Assembly (NCBI GenBank): GCA_021772515.1
Contig: JAJFLU010000024.1
Span: forward strand, 1-64,000
Reading direction: 5' to 3'
Length of the DNA stretch: 64,000 bases
Origin: Opitutales bacterium
GTDB taxonomy: Bacteria; Verrucomicrobiota; Verrucomicrobiia; Opitutales; UBA2987
The position numbers and the translations under genes are program-made. Within the stretch, counting starts at the first letter, position 1, and each line of letters begins with the position of its first letter. Positions 1 to 8,166 of the stretch are shown piece by piece. The notes below the pieces were generated by a model. The model was not told where the DNA came from, did no database searches, and was given only the letters and a program-made list of their open reading frames with translations.

Positions 1-58
1 TTAATTTTTTTGCGGCCTTCCAAGCCGCGTCATTAAGAAGAAGTCTTTCTTTTTGCAT
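1..58 (-). CDS. Possible N-terminal fragment of a divergent gene
   Basis: An open frame reads leftward out of the window from an ATG at 58 and begins MQKERLLLNDAAWKAAKKL. It is only 19 codons long here, so the family cannot be named. It would be transcribed divergently from the apsD-like gene at 237, leaving about 180 bases of shared AT-rich upstream DNA. No convincing ribosome binding site precedes the ATG, so this could be chance. Confidence 0.3.
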   Translation of the reverse strand, partial: MQKERLLLNDAAWKAAKKL

Positions 59-236
59 AACAACGACATAGCGTCATATAAAGTAGATATAGTCAAACAG
101 AAAATTTACCTAAATGAGACTTTTCAAACACACCCTAGAACCCGCTCACACTTCCATATACGACATTTTGTAAAATCACCCGTACAAAAACAAAAGACAA
201 TCAACCTATCAATGAAACAGAATGAGGTAAATTAAA

Positions 237-1253
237 GTGGCTTTACGATTTGCAATTTTTGGAACAGGTTTTTGGTCACAGTTTCAGCTTGCTGGCTGGC
301 AAGAGTTGGAAGGGGTGGAATGCGTCGCTCTCTTTAACCGTAGTGCTTCTAAAGCAGAAGCATTAGCCGAAAAATTTGGCGTACCGGCCGTTTATGATAA
401 TGCTGAAACCTTATTATGCAATGAGCGGATTGACTTCATTGACATTATTACGGACGTTTACACTCATAGCCAATTTGTTCATCTGGCGGCTAAGCACAAA
501 ATTCCGGTAATATGTCAAAAACCAATGGCTCCAGACCTTGAGACCGCGCGTCAAATGCTCAATGTTTGTCGAGAGGCTAACATACAATTGTTGATTCATG
601 AAAATTGGCGCTGGCAATACCCTATTCGGCAACTGAAAAAGGCGATGCAGGATAGTGGAGTAGGCAAACCATTCCGAGCGTATATCCTTTATGCGAACAG
701 TTTTCCTGTTTTCGATAATCAACCTTTTCTAAAGGAACTTGATGAATTTATCTTAACCGATATTGGTAGCCATATTTTGGATACGGCTCGGTATCTATTT
801 GGAAATGCCAAACAGCTTTATTGCCAAACCAGCCAGGTTACACTTGACATAAAGGGAGAAGATGTCGCTACGGTTATGATGAAAATGGGTGACGGGATAA
901 CCGTGACTTGCTCGATGAGTTACGCCAGCAAAGTAGAGCATGACCGTTTTCCCGAAACTTATGTTTTTATTGAATGTGAAAACGGTTCGATTGAACTTGG
1001 GCCTGATTTTTGGATAAAAATTACAACGGAGAATGGTACATTAGCCCAACGTCATCCGCCGCCGAGATACACTTGGGCAGACCCAGCCTACGATGTAGTT
1101 CATTCTAGCATTGTGCCCTGCAACGCCGATCTGTTAAACGCACTTACAACCGGACAACCCGCCGAAACTTCTGGTGAGGACAATTTTGAGACTATGCGTC
1201 TCTTTATTGGAGCCTATGAGTCAGCCAAGTGTAACCAGGTGATTACGCTTTAA
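237..1253 (+). CDS. apsD: D-apiose dehydrogenase-like Gfo/Idh/MocA oxidoreductase
   Basis: This NAD(P)-dependent sugar dehydrogenase is predicted to oxidise D-apiose to D-apionolactone in the cytoplasm. It has 338 residues, normal for the Gfo/Idh/MocA family: an N-terminal Rossmann fold starting FAIFGTGFWSQF (around residues 5-16), the CQKP variant of the family's EKP motif near residue 97, and a C-terminal alpha/beta domain with the DIGSHILD segment that carries the family's catalytic Asp/His pair. The start is GTG at 237 with GAGGT eight bases upstream. The family is broad and the apiose assignment rests on the neighbours (ApnL-, ApnO-, OiaK- and RuBisCO-like genes), which together match the described D-apiose pathway. 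A different branched or deoxy sugar remains possible. Confidence 0.72.
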   Translation: MALRFAIFGTGFWSQFQLAGWQELEGVECVALFNRSASKAEALAEKFGVPAVYDNAETLLCNERIDFIDIITDVYTHSQFVHLAAKHKIPVICQKPMAPDLETARQMLNVCREANIQLLIHENWRWQYPIRQLKKAMQDSGVGKPFRAYILYANSFPVFDNQPFLKELDEFILTDIGSHILDTARYLFGNAKQLYCQTSQVTLDIKGEDVATVMMKMGDGITVTCSMSYASKVEHDRFPETYVFIECENGSIELGPDFWIKITTENGTLAQRHPPPRYTWADPAYDVVHSSIVPCNADLLNALTTGQPAETSGEDNFETMRLFIGAYESAKCNQVITL

Positions 1254-1276
1254 TCTAAAAGAAAGAGTTGTGTGTT

Positions 1277-1600
1277 ATGAAGCGAGTCGCAGCCATATGG
1301 CGGTACAAAAAGGGATCAGAGGATTATTATAAAGAGCGACATCGCAATCCCTGGCCAGAGTTGGTTAAAGAGTTTCAAGAAAAAGGGTTCCACAACTTTA
1401 GCATTTGGGCAGCTGGAGGCTATGCTTTTTTATATACAGAAGTAGAAAACAACAACTTTAACGAGGCTATGGCCAAAGTAGATGCTACTGAAATAAAGCA
1501 GAGGTGGCAAGTTGAAATGAACCCAATGCTTGAGGATGAAGCTATCCCCGGGAGTGGCATCCAATTTATTGAAATGGAAGAGATTTGGTACGTTGAGTAA
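1277..1600 (+). CDS. L-rhamnose mutarotase-like protein (RhaM/DUF718)
   Basis: A small cytoplasmic protein of 107 residues, close to the usual 104 of the RhaM family, which interconverts anomers of aldoses. The N-terminal YKERHRNPWPEL segment matches the conserved Tyr...His...Trp-Pro-Glu-Leu active-site region of L-rhamnose mutarotase. ATG at 1277 is preferred over a TTG nine bases upstream, because it gives the family's normal N-terminus and has AAAGAG at a good distance. It sits 23 bases after the dehydrogenase and 31 before the lactonase, so it probably supplies the correct anomer of the sugar taken by the dehydrogenase. That substrate (apiose) is inference; the fold assignment is firm. 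Confidence 0.85.
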   Translation: MKRVAAIWRYKKGSEDYYKERHRNPWPELVKEFQEKGFHNFSIWAAGGYAFLYTEVENNNFNEAMAKVDATEIKQRWQVEMNPMLEDEAIPGSGIQFIEMEEIWYVE

Positions 1601-1631
1601 CAATAATTACTATTAGATCAGGAATGAGGCT

Positions 1632-3608
1632 ATGAAGTTACCCAAAACAGTTTTGTATTATGGAAAAGATGAACCTCTGCCGCAGCAGAAAACGCTTCAA
1701 GCTGGCCCTCTGTCGTTGATTTTTGAAGGTGGCGATCTGCGTTATATCCGGCTTGGCAATCAGGAAATTCTTCGCCGTGTGTATGTAGCCGTTAGAGACC
1801 ACAATTGGGGCACGGTGCCCCCGGTATTCTCAAATGTGCTAGTGGATATAGGAAAAGACTCCTTCCGAATCAGTTATGATGTAGAAAACAAGGTGGGCGA
1901 TATTGATTTTTTCTGGCGTGGCACCATCACCGGCGAGGCCAACGGTACAGTCAGAATGACAATGAATGGCAGAGCACGTTCAACATTTCGACGTAATCGC
2001 ATCGGTTTCTGTATTTTACATCCAATGGATTGCGCCAGAGTGAAATGTAAGATTGAGCACATGGACGGCACGATTGAGCAAAGCACCTTTCCGCAATACA
2101 TTGCACCGCAACTCGTAATTGACGGCATAATCCATCCAGTTCATCCGTTTGACGAAATGCATGCGACGACCCACGAAGTAGTGCCCGGACTGCAAGCAGA
2201 AATTCGATTTGAGGGTGAAACTTTTGAAATGGAGGACCAGCGCAACTGGACCGATGCCTCGTTCAAAATTTACGGTACGCCCCTGAAACTGCCCTTCCCG
2301 GCAGAAGTCGAAGCCGGAACGAATATCTCCCAATCGATTACACTGACCCTTAAAGGCCAAGTGCCTGACACATTACTCGCTGGAGCCGATGATGACGCGC
2401 TCATCTTCTCGGTGGGAGAAAAGGCTATCCAACCACTGCCAAAAATTGGGTTGGGAGTTGCCAGCCACGGCCAACCCCTTACAACCAAAGAGATTGACCG
2501 GCTCAAAGCCTTGAACCTGTCACATCTTCGCGTTGACCTACATTTGTCGGACCCTAACTATAAATCCAAACTTCGTCAGGCCGCCGCCGAGGCAATATCA
2601 CTGGACGCATCGCTTGAAATCGCCCTCTTTTTATCTGATGCGGCTCAATATGAGCTAGAAAATTTAATCAGTCTTCTTCAACAGGTTCAGCCGCCGGTTC
2701 AGCATTGGCTGATTTTTCATCGCAACGAAAAAACCACTTCGGCAAAGTGGGTCCAAATGGTTCGTAAATATCTAACCAGTTACGATGTCTCGGCGAAAAT
2801 TGGAGCCGGTACTAACGTCTATTTTACTGAATTGAACACCGTTCATCCACCTGTTGAAGCGTTAGATATAGTCGCTTACTCAATTAACCCACAGGTACAC
2901 GCTTTTGATAACGCCTCACTGGCGGAAACCCTCACTGCTCAGGCCATCACCGTCGAGAGCGCTAGGCAAATTGTGGGCGATCGACCCCTGGTGGTCAGTC
3001 CAATTACCCTGCAGCCTCGCTTCAACCCTAATGCCACCGGCCCTGAACCAGAGCCGAAACCCGGTCAACTTCCCCCACAAGTTGATCTACGACAAATGTC
3101 ACTGTTTGGTGCAGGCTGGACGGCTGGTAGCCTGAAATACTTAACTGAAAGTGGCACGCACAGTCTGACCTATTATGAAACCACCGGTTGGCTCGGGGTA
3201 ATGGAAACCAAAGACGGTTCGTCGATACCGGAAAAGTTCAAATCATTTCCCGGCGGAGTTTATCCACTCTACCATGTGTTGGCTGATGTAGTCGAGTTTG
3301 CTGGCGGTAAGGTTATCCCAACTACATCAAGTGATCCCCTGCAAATAGAGGGACTGGCCGTGCAAAAAAATGGTCAAACAAGGGTAATTCTAGCCAATTT
3401 AAGCGCCACATTACAATTAATTACAGTGAAAAATTTAAGTGAGCATATTCATATTCGCCATATAAATGAAACGAATGTTGAGCAAGCGATGCAATCACCA
3501 GAAGCCTTTCGCGCTCAATCAGCCGAGAACCGGCAGACTGTTAATGGTTGGCTTAAACTTCAAATGATGCCGTATGCCGTCGTCCGCATAGATGAAGTAG
3601 AAGCGTAA
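1632..3608 (+). CDS. apnL: D-apionate lactonase-like protein
   Basis: A 658-residue protein without signal peptide, predicted to open D-apionolactone to D-apionate. The N-terminal third is beta-rich, followed from about residue 280 by a TIM-barrel-like section (LGVASHGQPLTTKEIDRL, then alternating strands and helices) and a C-terminal beta domain. The length and domain order fit the large ApnL lactonases and are unlike the small SMP-30 sugar lactonases. A GAGGCT ribosome site precedes the ATG. It is the last of three co-directional + strand genes with short gaps and ends 42 bases from the convergent ApnO gene. I could not identify catalytic residues by eye, so the assignment leans on overall likeness and on the complete pathway around it. 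Confidence 0.72.
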   Translation: MKLPKTVLYYGKDEPLPQQKTLQAGPLSLIFEGGDLRYIRLGNQEILRRVYVAVRDHNWGTVPPVFSNVLVDIGKDSFRISYDVENKVGDIDFFWRGTITGEANGTVRMTMNGRARSTFRRNRIGFCILHPMDCARVKCKIEHMDGTIEQSTFPQYIAPQLVIDGIIHPVHPFDEMHATTHEVVPGLQAEIRFEGETFEMEDQRNWTDASFKIYGTPLKLPFPAEVEAGTNISQSITLTLKGQVPDTLLAGADDDALIFSVGEKAIQPLPKIGLGVASHGQPLTTKEIDRLKALNLSHLRVDLHLSDPNYKSKLRQAAAEAISLDASLEIALFLSDAAQYELENLISLLQQVQPPVQHWLIFHRNEKTTSAKWVQMVRKYLTSYDVSAKIGAGTNVYFTELNTVHPPVEALDIVAYSINPQVHAFDNASLAETLTAQAITVESARQIVGDRPLVVSPITLQPRFNPNATGPEPEPKPGQLPPQVDLRQMSLFGAGWTAGSLKYLTESGTHSLTYYETTGWLGVMETKDGSSIPEKFKSFPGGVYPLYHVLADVVEFAGGKVIPTTSSDPLQIEGLAVQKNGQTRVILANLSATLQLITVKNLSEHIHIRHINETNVEQAMQSPEAFRAQSAENRQTVNGWLKLQMMPYAVVRIDEVEA

Positions 3609-3650
3609 CCTGAGAGTTGAACAAAAGATCTGTGCGTTTCCGCTGGATAT

Positions 3651-4493
3651 TTACAAGGCATTCGCCTGGGTAATGTTCTTAACACTTTGCTGAATACTCT
3701 CCAAAGTCATCACTTGCTTCCAATCAGACCGGAAAATTTTCTCTTTGGCCTGCTCAATCGCCAAGAGTGCTCCATCCGAGAAGGGAAAGCCTGCCTCGCC
3801 AAATATAATCGCCAGTTCGATACGCAAGTGGCCGAATAAAAAGTCACGGGCGGCCTGTTCCGGGACTCCCAGATTGATGGCTTCATCCATTGCTTCACGA
3901 ATGATTGAAAGGCAAGTGGCTGAAAGGGTTTCAACCAAACCTGGCTCCAGAATAGCCATTTGTTCTGTGGTGATGCGATGCGCTCTCATCACAGGGGCAA
4001 AGATAGCCCGGGCGATTGCTTCGCCCCTGGCATAATCTTCTTCCGGGCCTTGAAACAAGTCACAAACGATATTTTGTTTAGCTTTGATTCCGCCAAACCA
4101 ATCTCGCTTGGCTTCCGGATCCGTTTCGTCTCCAAATAAGGGAGGATGACAAGGATGTGAAATAAAGTAGCTGATATCCTCACGTTGCGGAAACACGCCA
4201 GCATACGCAGCTGCCGGGTCCAGTCCAATGACTATTGTGCCACTATTGAGGGTGGGCACAATTTCGGCACAAATTTTACCGATCAACGCGTCGGGCACTG
4301 CCAAAATAACAACATCAGCTTGAATTAAGGCTTCTGTTGTTGATGTTGTAGATAAACCTAATTGAGACAATCTTTCTGTGCCGTCCTGACTTACTTCAAC
4401 GTAAAGTAATTTATAGTCCGAATTATTCTCCATATTTGAGGCAATACGAAAACCAATTTTGCCTCCAGCTCCCATTAATGCAATTGTAGTCAT
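3651..4493 (-). CDS. apnO: D-apionate oxidoisomerase-like protein
   Basis: A 280-residue NAD-binding protein starting MTTIALMGAGGKIGFRIA, a Rossmann GxGGKxG dinucleotide loop. It has a second half rich in helices like the C-terminal domain of 6-phosphogluconate-dehydrogenase-type enzymes, and a conserved-looking SHPCHPPLFGDE stretch near residue 113. In the known pathway ApnO oxidises and isomerises D-apionate to 3-oxo-isoapionate using NAD. AAGGAG lies about 12 bases before the ATG. It is the last gene of the - strand run RuBisCO-like > kinase > oxidoisomerase, with a 38-base gap to the kinase. The family could also be called a generic phosphogluconate dehydrogenase-like reductase; the linkage to a DUF1537 kinase and RuBisCO-like protein favours ApnO. 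Confidence 0.75.
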   Translation of the reverse strand: MTTIALMGAGGKIGFRIASNMENNSDYKLLYVEVSQDGTERLSQLGLSTTSTTEALIQADVVILAVPDALIGKICAEIVPTLNSGTIVIGLDPAAAYAGVFPQREDISYFISHPCHPPLFGDETDPEAKRDWFGGIKAKQNIVCDLFQGPEEDYARGEAIARAIFAPVMRAHRITTEQMAILEPGLVETLSATCLSIIREAMDEAINLGVPEQAARDFLFGHLRIELAIIFGEAGFPFSDGALLAIEQAKEKIFRSDWKQVMTLESIQQSVKNITQANAL

Positions 4494-4531
4494 GATATTA
4501 ATGCTCCTTTTTGTTATTTGATTTCAAGGGG

Positions 4532-5899
4532 TCAAACTCTGCCTTGTTGAATTTGGCCAAAGTAATTTGGTTGACCATTCTGTCCGCCCTTGAGCGAGAT
4601 TTCCAGGCCGTCAAAATTGGATTGATGCGAACTGGCTCGGCACAAGGGTGCACCCGGCGCGATGGGGAGAGCCATTTCCAAAGCATAAATGCCAAGTTGC
4701 AATGCGGTGTGGCCGGATGTATCTCCCCCAGCGACACAGGCTCGTCTAATACCAGTTTTTTCAAGTAATGTGCGCAATATTTGTCCTTGTTGTTTTCCCA
4801 ATATTTGTCCTACGCTGTTCGGGCTTAAACCAAGCCTTTTCATGTGTTGGGTGGTTGCCGTTATGGCTGGATCTTCCGGACCTTGGACAGAGTACATCAC
4901 AATACTCTGTCCCTTATCTAAGATGGTCAGCGCTTTTTGAATGGTTCGCTTTCGTTCTACATCGGACATAGTAGGATCTATGAGTTTAGTTGTATTGATG
5001 CGAATGCCAAAGAACCCATGCTCAACTGCCCACCCAATTTGAGAGGCGGTAACCGGTGACGCACTACCTGACATGACGATCAGCCGATCAACTACTCCCG
5101 GCTCTGAAAAGGGTTCGGGTCTGGGAACTTTATTTATCTTTTGCCAATAGGCAGTCAGAGCGTACTCAACACCGGATGAGCCAACGACAAATAGAGGCGT
5201 GTCTCCTCTATGCTTCCATATGAGCCGCCCCGTTTTTAGCAAATGTTCGTCATTTAGGGTATCAAATAAAATAATTTCAGCTTCATTATTCAGTAGAGTT
5301 TCCAGGAGATTGTTTTGAACCTTTGAAGGAGCCGCCAAATGTAAAAGGTCAAACAAGGCAATTGATTTATCGGTTTGTTGACTTAAGTGCAGGCGTAGAT
5401 CACTTTCGCACATAGGGGTAATGGGGTGCTTGCTCATGGTGGGATGGCGATCAAGCCGAAATGTTTCCGCACCGACAGTGGCGAACAAATTGCCGAAGGC
5501 TACATATCGTTTTAACGTTGGAGCACCCACCAATAATGGCACAAACTTTGGTTTAAAAACATCACAGCCAACATCAATAGCCCGGCCAATGCAGCCAACT
5601 TGCGCTGAGGAGTCAAAAGTGGAACATATTTTGTAGTGGCAAATCGGGGCACCAAGCGCTTTTAATTCTTCAAATTTGGGGCGTAGTTCCGCCTCCATAT
5701 TTCCAGGTGTCATTGAGCGGCTGGTACCGGCTACTCCAACGGCTTGTAAATTGGAAAAGCGGCCGGTTAATTGCTCCGGGGTTGGCGGGGAGAGAAACAG
5801 AGCTGTCCGCACACCACCCAGAGTGAGCCCTTCCATCGCATCGGTTGAGCCGGTGAAATCATCACCGTAGAAAGTTAGCAGTAATTTCTTATTTGCCAT
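4532..5899 (-). CDS. oiaK: 3-oxo-isoapionate kinase-like protein (DUF1537/four-carbon acid sugar kinase)
   Basis: A 455-residue cytoplasmic kinase of the DUF1537 family. The N-terminal domain opens with the hallmark YGDDFTGSTDAMEG (about residues 11-24), which binds the acid-sugar substrate. The C-terminal nucleotide-binding domain carries VAGGDTSGHTALQLG near residue 395. The predicted reaction is ATP-dependent phosphorylation of 3-oxo-isoapionate to its 4-phosphate, the substrate of the RuBisCO-like enzyme encoded just upstream with a nine-base gap. DUF1537 kinases also act on D-threonate, erythronate and related acids, so the substrate is inferred from the neighbours. Length and both motifs are intact. 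Confidence 0.8.
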   Translation of the reverse strand: MANKKLLLTFYGDDFTGSTDAMEGLTLGGVRTALFLSPPTPEQLTGRFSNLQAVGVAGTSRSMTPGNMEAELRPKFEELKALGAPICHYKICSTFDSSAQVGCIGRAIDVGCDVFKPKFVPLLVGAPTLKRYVAFGNLFATVGAETFRLDRHPTMSKHPITPMCESDLRLHLSQQTDKSIALFDLLHLAAPSKVQNNLLETLLNNEAEIILFDTLNDEHLLKTGRLIWKHRGDTPLFVVGSSGVEYALTAYWQKINKVPRPEPFSEPGVVDRLIVMSGSASPVTASQIGWAVEHGFFGIRINTTKLIDPTMSDVERKRTIQKALTILDKGQSIVMYSVQGPEDPAITATTQHMKRLGLSPNSVGQILGKQQGQILRTLLEKTGIRRACVAGGDTSGHTALQLGIYALEMALPIAPGAPLCRASSHQSNFDGLEISLKGGQNGQPNYFGQIQQGRV

Positions 5900-5908
5900 G
5901 GTTATTCA

Positions 5909-7174
5909 TCATAGATGGCTAAAACGCTCAATCGCTTGCTGCAATTCGAGGTGGTTTTGAGCATAATTTTCAAGCGTTTGACCAGAAGTAGCGGCTTCCC
6001 ATGCCTGTTTGAGGCTATTGACACCGGCCGCAGGGCCGCCCGGATGAGCCATAATGCCCCCACCGGCAACGTACATGAGGTCAACACTATCGAGGGCTTG
6101 GAAAGTATCCGGCGCTTGTCCAGCCCATTGCCCCGATGAAAAAACCGGCATCGCGGTGTAACCACCTAACATCGGGGTAAGGCATTCACGGGCGGAGGCA
6201 ATTACAGATTCATCAGACTCGCAAAATTTGTTTCGAAGCCCGTTAACATGCATCTGGTCGGCCCCGGCTAGCCGCCAGAATTTTTGGTATGCAATGTATG
6301 ACATGCCTAACCAGGGACTTCGAGCAAAAGCCCCCCAGCCATTGCGATGTGCATGGATGGGTAGTTGGCAGTGACGGCGCAAATAAGTGAATCCAGCCAG
6401 ACCAACACTAAGGATGCTTACCATCACACATGTGCCTCCAGCTTTAAGAACTACATCATGACCTCGCAGCATGTCATCGATGTCGCCAGTGATGTTAAAG
6501 GCGTACATGACCTTTTTACCAGTTTTGTCGGCACAGTCATTGATAACGCGCATGACTGCTGTAACTCGCTGATCTAGGGTGGAATAAGGCGGATTGGCGA
6601 TCAGTTCATCATCTTTGATGAAGTCAATGCCCGCTTCAGCCAGCGTTTTTACCAACGCAGCCGTTTCTTCTGGAGATAGCCCAACACTGGGCTTGATGAT
6701 GGTGCCTATGATGGGCCGGTTAAACACACCCGCCAGTTTGCGTGTTCCTTCAATGCCAAATTGTGGGCCGGGATAGGCGTTGGCAAAGGCAGAAGGCAGT
6801 TGGATATCCGTTAATCGTAGACCGGAGAACTGGTTTAACTCATAGAGGTTGCCGGCAACTAGGGTCATTAGATTTGGGAGCGATAGACCAATATTTTCAA
6901 GGGGAAACGATAAAACAACCTCGGCGCGTCTGTATTTAACAGGGTCAGCGGTTTGTTCGATGCGCCGCGAGCCCGGTAAGCTGGGAATGCCAACTGGCTC
7001 AAACTCGGTAATTCGCTCTACCTTGGCAGCATGGCGCTCGCGTAGTGATTCGGACTCGCCGGGGATAGTCACAAAGGTACCGGATGATTGCTCACCGGCC
7101 ATAGCCGAAGCAGCTTTTTCCAACGGTTGGGCTGTTTCAATAAGATACGTAGCTAATATCCGTTTAGTTGTCAT
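5909..7174 (-). CDS. RuBisCO-like protein: 3-oxo-isoapionate-4-phosphate transcarboxylase/hydrolase or decarboxylase
   Basis: A 421-residue RuBisCO large-chain homologue. Visible counterparts of RuBisCO active-site residues are Lys161 (IIKPSVGLSP), the carbamylated Lys187 with Asp189 and Glu190 (DFIKDDELI), His276-Arg277 (HAHRNGWG), His309, Lys316, a Ser at 346/347 (PVFSSGQW) and the phosphate-binding GGGIMAHPGG at 371-380. In the apionate pathways two relatives act on 3-oxo-isoapionate 4-phosphate: OiaT makes 3-phosphoglycerate plus glycolate, OiaX decarboxylates to L-erythrulose 1-phosphate. No erythrulose-phosphate isomerase gene is seen nearby, which mildly favours OiaT. It is the first enzyme gene after the ABC importer on the same strand, 99 bases past the last permease. 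Carbon fixation is not implied. Confidence 0.8.
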   Translation of the reverse strand: MTTKRILATYLIETAQPLEKAASAMAGEQSSGTFVTIPGESESLRERHAAKVERITEFEPVGIPSLPGSRRIEQTADPVKYRRAEVVLSFPLENIGLSLPNLMTLVAGNLYELNQFSGLRLTDIQLPSAFANAYPGPQFGIEGTRKLAGVFNRPIIGTIIKPSVGLSPEETAALVKTLAEAGIDFIKDDELIANPPYSTLDQRVTAVMRVINDCADKTGKKVMYAFNITGDIDDMLRGHDVVLKAGGTCVMVSILSVGLAGFTYLRRHCQLPIHAHRNGWGAFARSPWLGMSYIAYQKFWRLAGADQMHVNGLRNKFCESDESVIASARECLTPMLGGYTAMPVFSSGQWAGQAPDTFQALDSVDLMYVAGGGIMAHPGGPAAGVNSLKQAWEAATSGQTLENYAQNHLELQQAIERFSHL

Positions 7175-7273
7175 TTGATTGTGAAATTAGAAATGAAGGA
7201 GAGGTATTTAATAGCCGTGTAGACTGGGATCATCCTTGGTGAAATCGGGATCGTTTCTTCCATCGTCAGAATC

Positions 7274-8155
7274 CTACTCCTTAATCCCACCTAGCTTGAT
7301 GCCCTTGATGAAATACTTCTGTAAAAACGGATAAACGGCGATTAACGGTAAAACGGTTATAACGACTGTGGCGGCTTTTACCGCTTCTGAAGAGAACATA
7401 GTCATATCCAAATCCTGGATTCCAAACCGGATTCGGTTGACGCTGTTTTCGACCACAATCCGCTGCAGAAATATCTGCAATATTTGTTTCTTGTCGGAAG
7501 TGATATAGAGTAGTCCATCAAACCACTGGTTCCAGTGCAGGACACAGGTCCACAAAGCTATAGTTGCGAGAATCGGCTTGGAAAGCGGGATGAAAATACG
7601 GAACAAAATAGTGAAATCACCGGCTCCGTCGAGACGAGCGGCTTCCTCGAAACTTTCGGGTATCTGCTGGAAGAAGTTCTTTAACACGATCACATTAAAC
7701 GCCGTCAACATTAGAGGAAGTATAAGTGACAAACGGTTGTTAATTAGACCCAATTCATGGATTAGTAGATAACGCGGAACAATCCCTCCGCTGAAGATCA
7801 TGGTCACCAATATAAAAAAAACGATTTTCTTCCTATGAGGCATTTTCTTGCGAGACAATGGATAAGCAGCCAGCGAAGTCATCAAAAGAGTTGCCAGTGT
7901 TCCACCTGTAGTTCGCAAGATCGCATTCAGATAACCATTTCGTATATTCGGATCGTTCAATACCATCTCATAGGCCACCAGTGAAGTTCTCTTCGGAAAA
8001 AGATAAAAATTCCCCTCGGCTAACTCTTCACCAGTTGTGAAGGAGAGGCCAAGAACATAGATAAATGGGTATATGGCAATTAATCCAACTATTGTTAGGA
8101 AACAAAGATTGAGCAGATCGAAGAGATATCCGCTGAGAGTACGTTTATAGAACAT
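7274..8155 (-). CDS. Carbohydrate ABC transporter permease (YtcP/LplC type)
   Basis: A 293-residue inner-membrane permease with about six predicted hydrophobic segments. The EAARLDGAGDFTILFRIFIP loop (around residues 182-201) is the EAA motif that docks on the ATPase. The C-terminus IKGIKLGGIKE is typical of YtcP-like permeases. ATG at 8155 has GGAGG five bases upstream; an upstream GTG at 8170 overlaps the stop of the partner permease. It pairs with the LplB-type permease (8167-9069) and the binding protein (9086-10858). No ATPase is encoded here, as is common when a shared MsmX/UgpC-type ATPase serves several importers. The same-strand location before the RuBisCO-like gene suggests import of apiose or an apiose-containing compound (inference). 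An in-frame TAG is followed by 21 further sense codons. Confidence 0.85.
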   Translation of the reverse strand: MFYKRTLSGYLFDLLNLCFLTIVGLIAIYPFIYVLGLSFTTGEELAEGNFYLFPKRTSLVAYEMVLNDPNIRNGYLNAILRTTGGTLATLLMTSLAAYPLSRKKMPHRKKIVFFILVTMIFSGGIVPRYLLIHELGLINNRLSLILPLMLTAFNVIVLKNFFQQIPESFEEAARLDGAGDFTILFRIFIPLSKPILATIALWTCVLHWNQWFDGLLYITSDKKQILQIFLQRIVVENSVNRIRFGIQDLDMTMFSSEAVKAATVVITVLPLIAVYPFLQKYFIKGIKLGGIKE

Positions 8156-8166
8156 AAATCCTCCGA

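Noticed and set aside
53..235. 60-aa frame on the + strand before the apsD-like gene
   Set aside because: No family likeness, low-complexity AT-rich sequence, no ribosome site; it is the upstream region of the dehydrogenase gene.
5909..7174. RuBisCO gene as evidence for CO2 fixation
   Set aside because: Only a RuBisCO-like protein in an apionate-type operon; no small subunit and no phosphoribulokinase gene is present.
7171..7263. 30-codon frame ending in ATGA overlap with the RuBisCO-like start
   Set aside because: Looked like a leader peptide, but the coding-like signal in this DNA is in another frame (the tail after the permease stop) and there is no good ribosome site.
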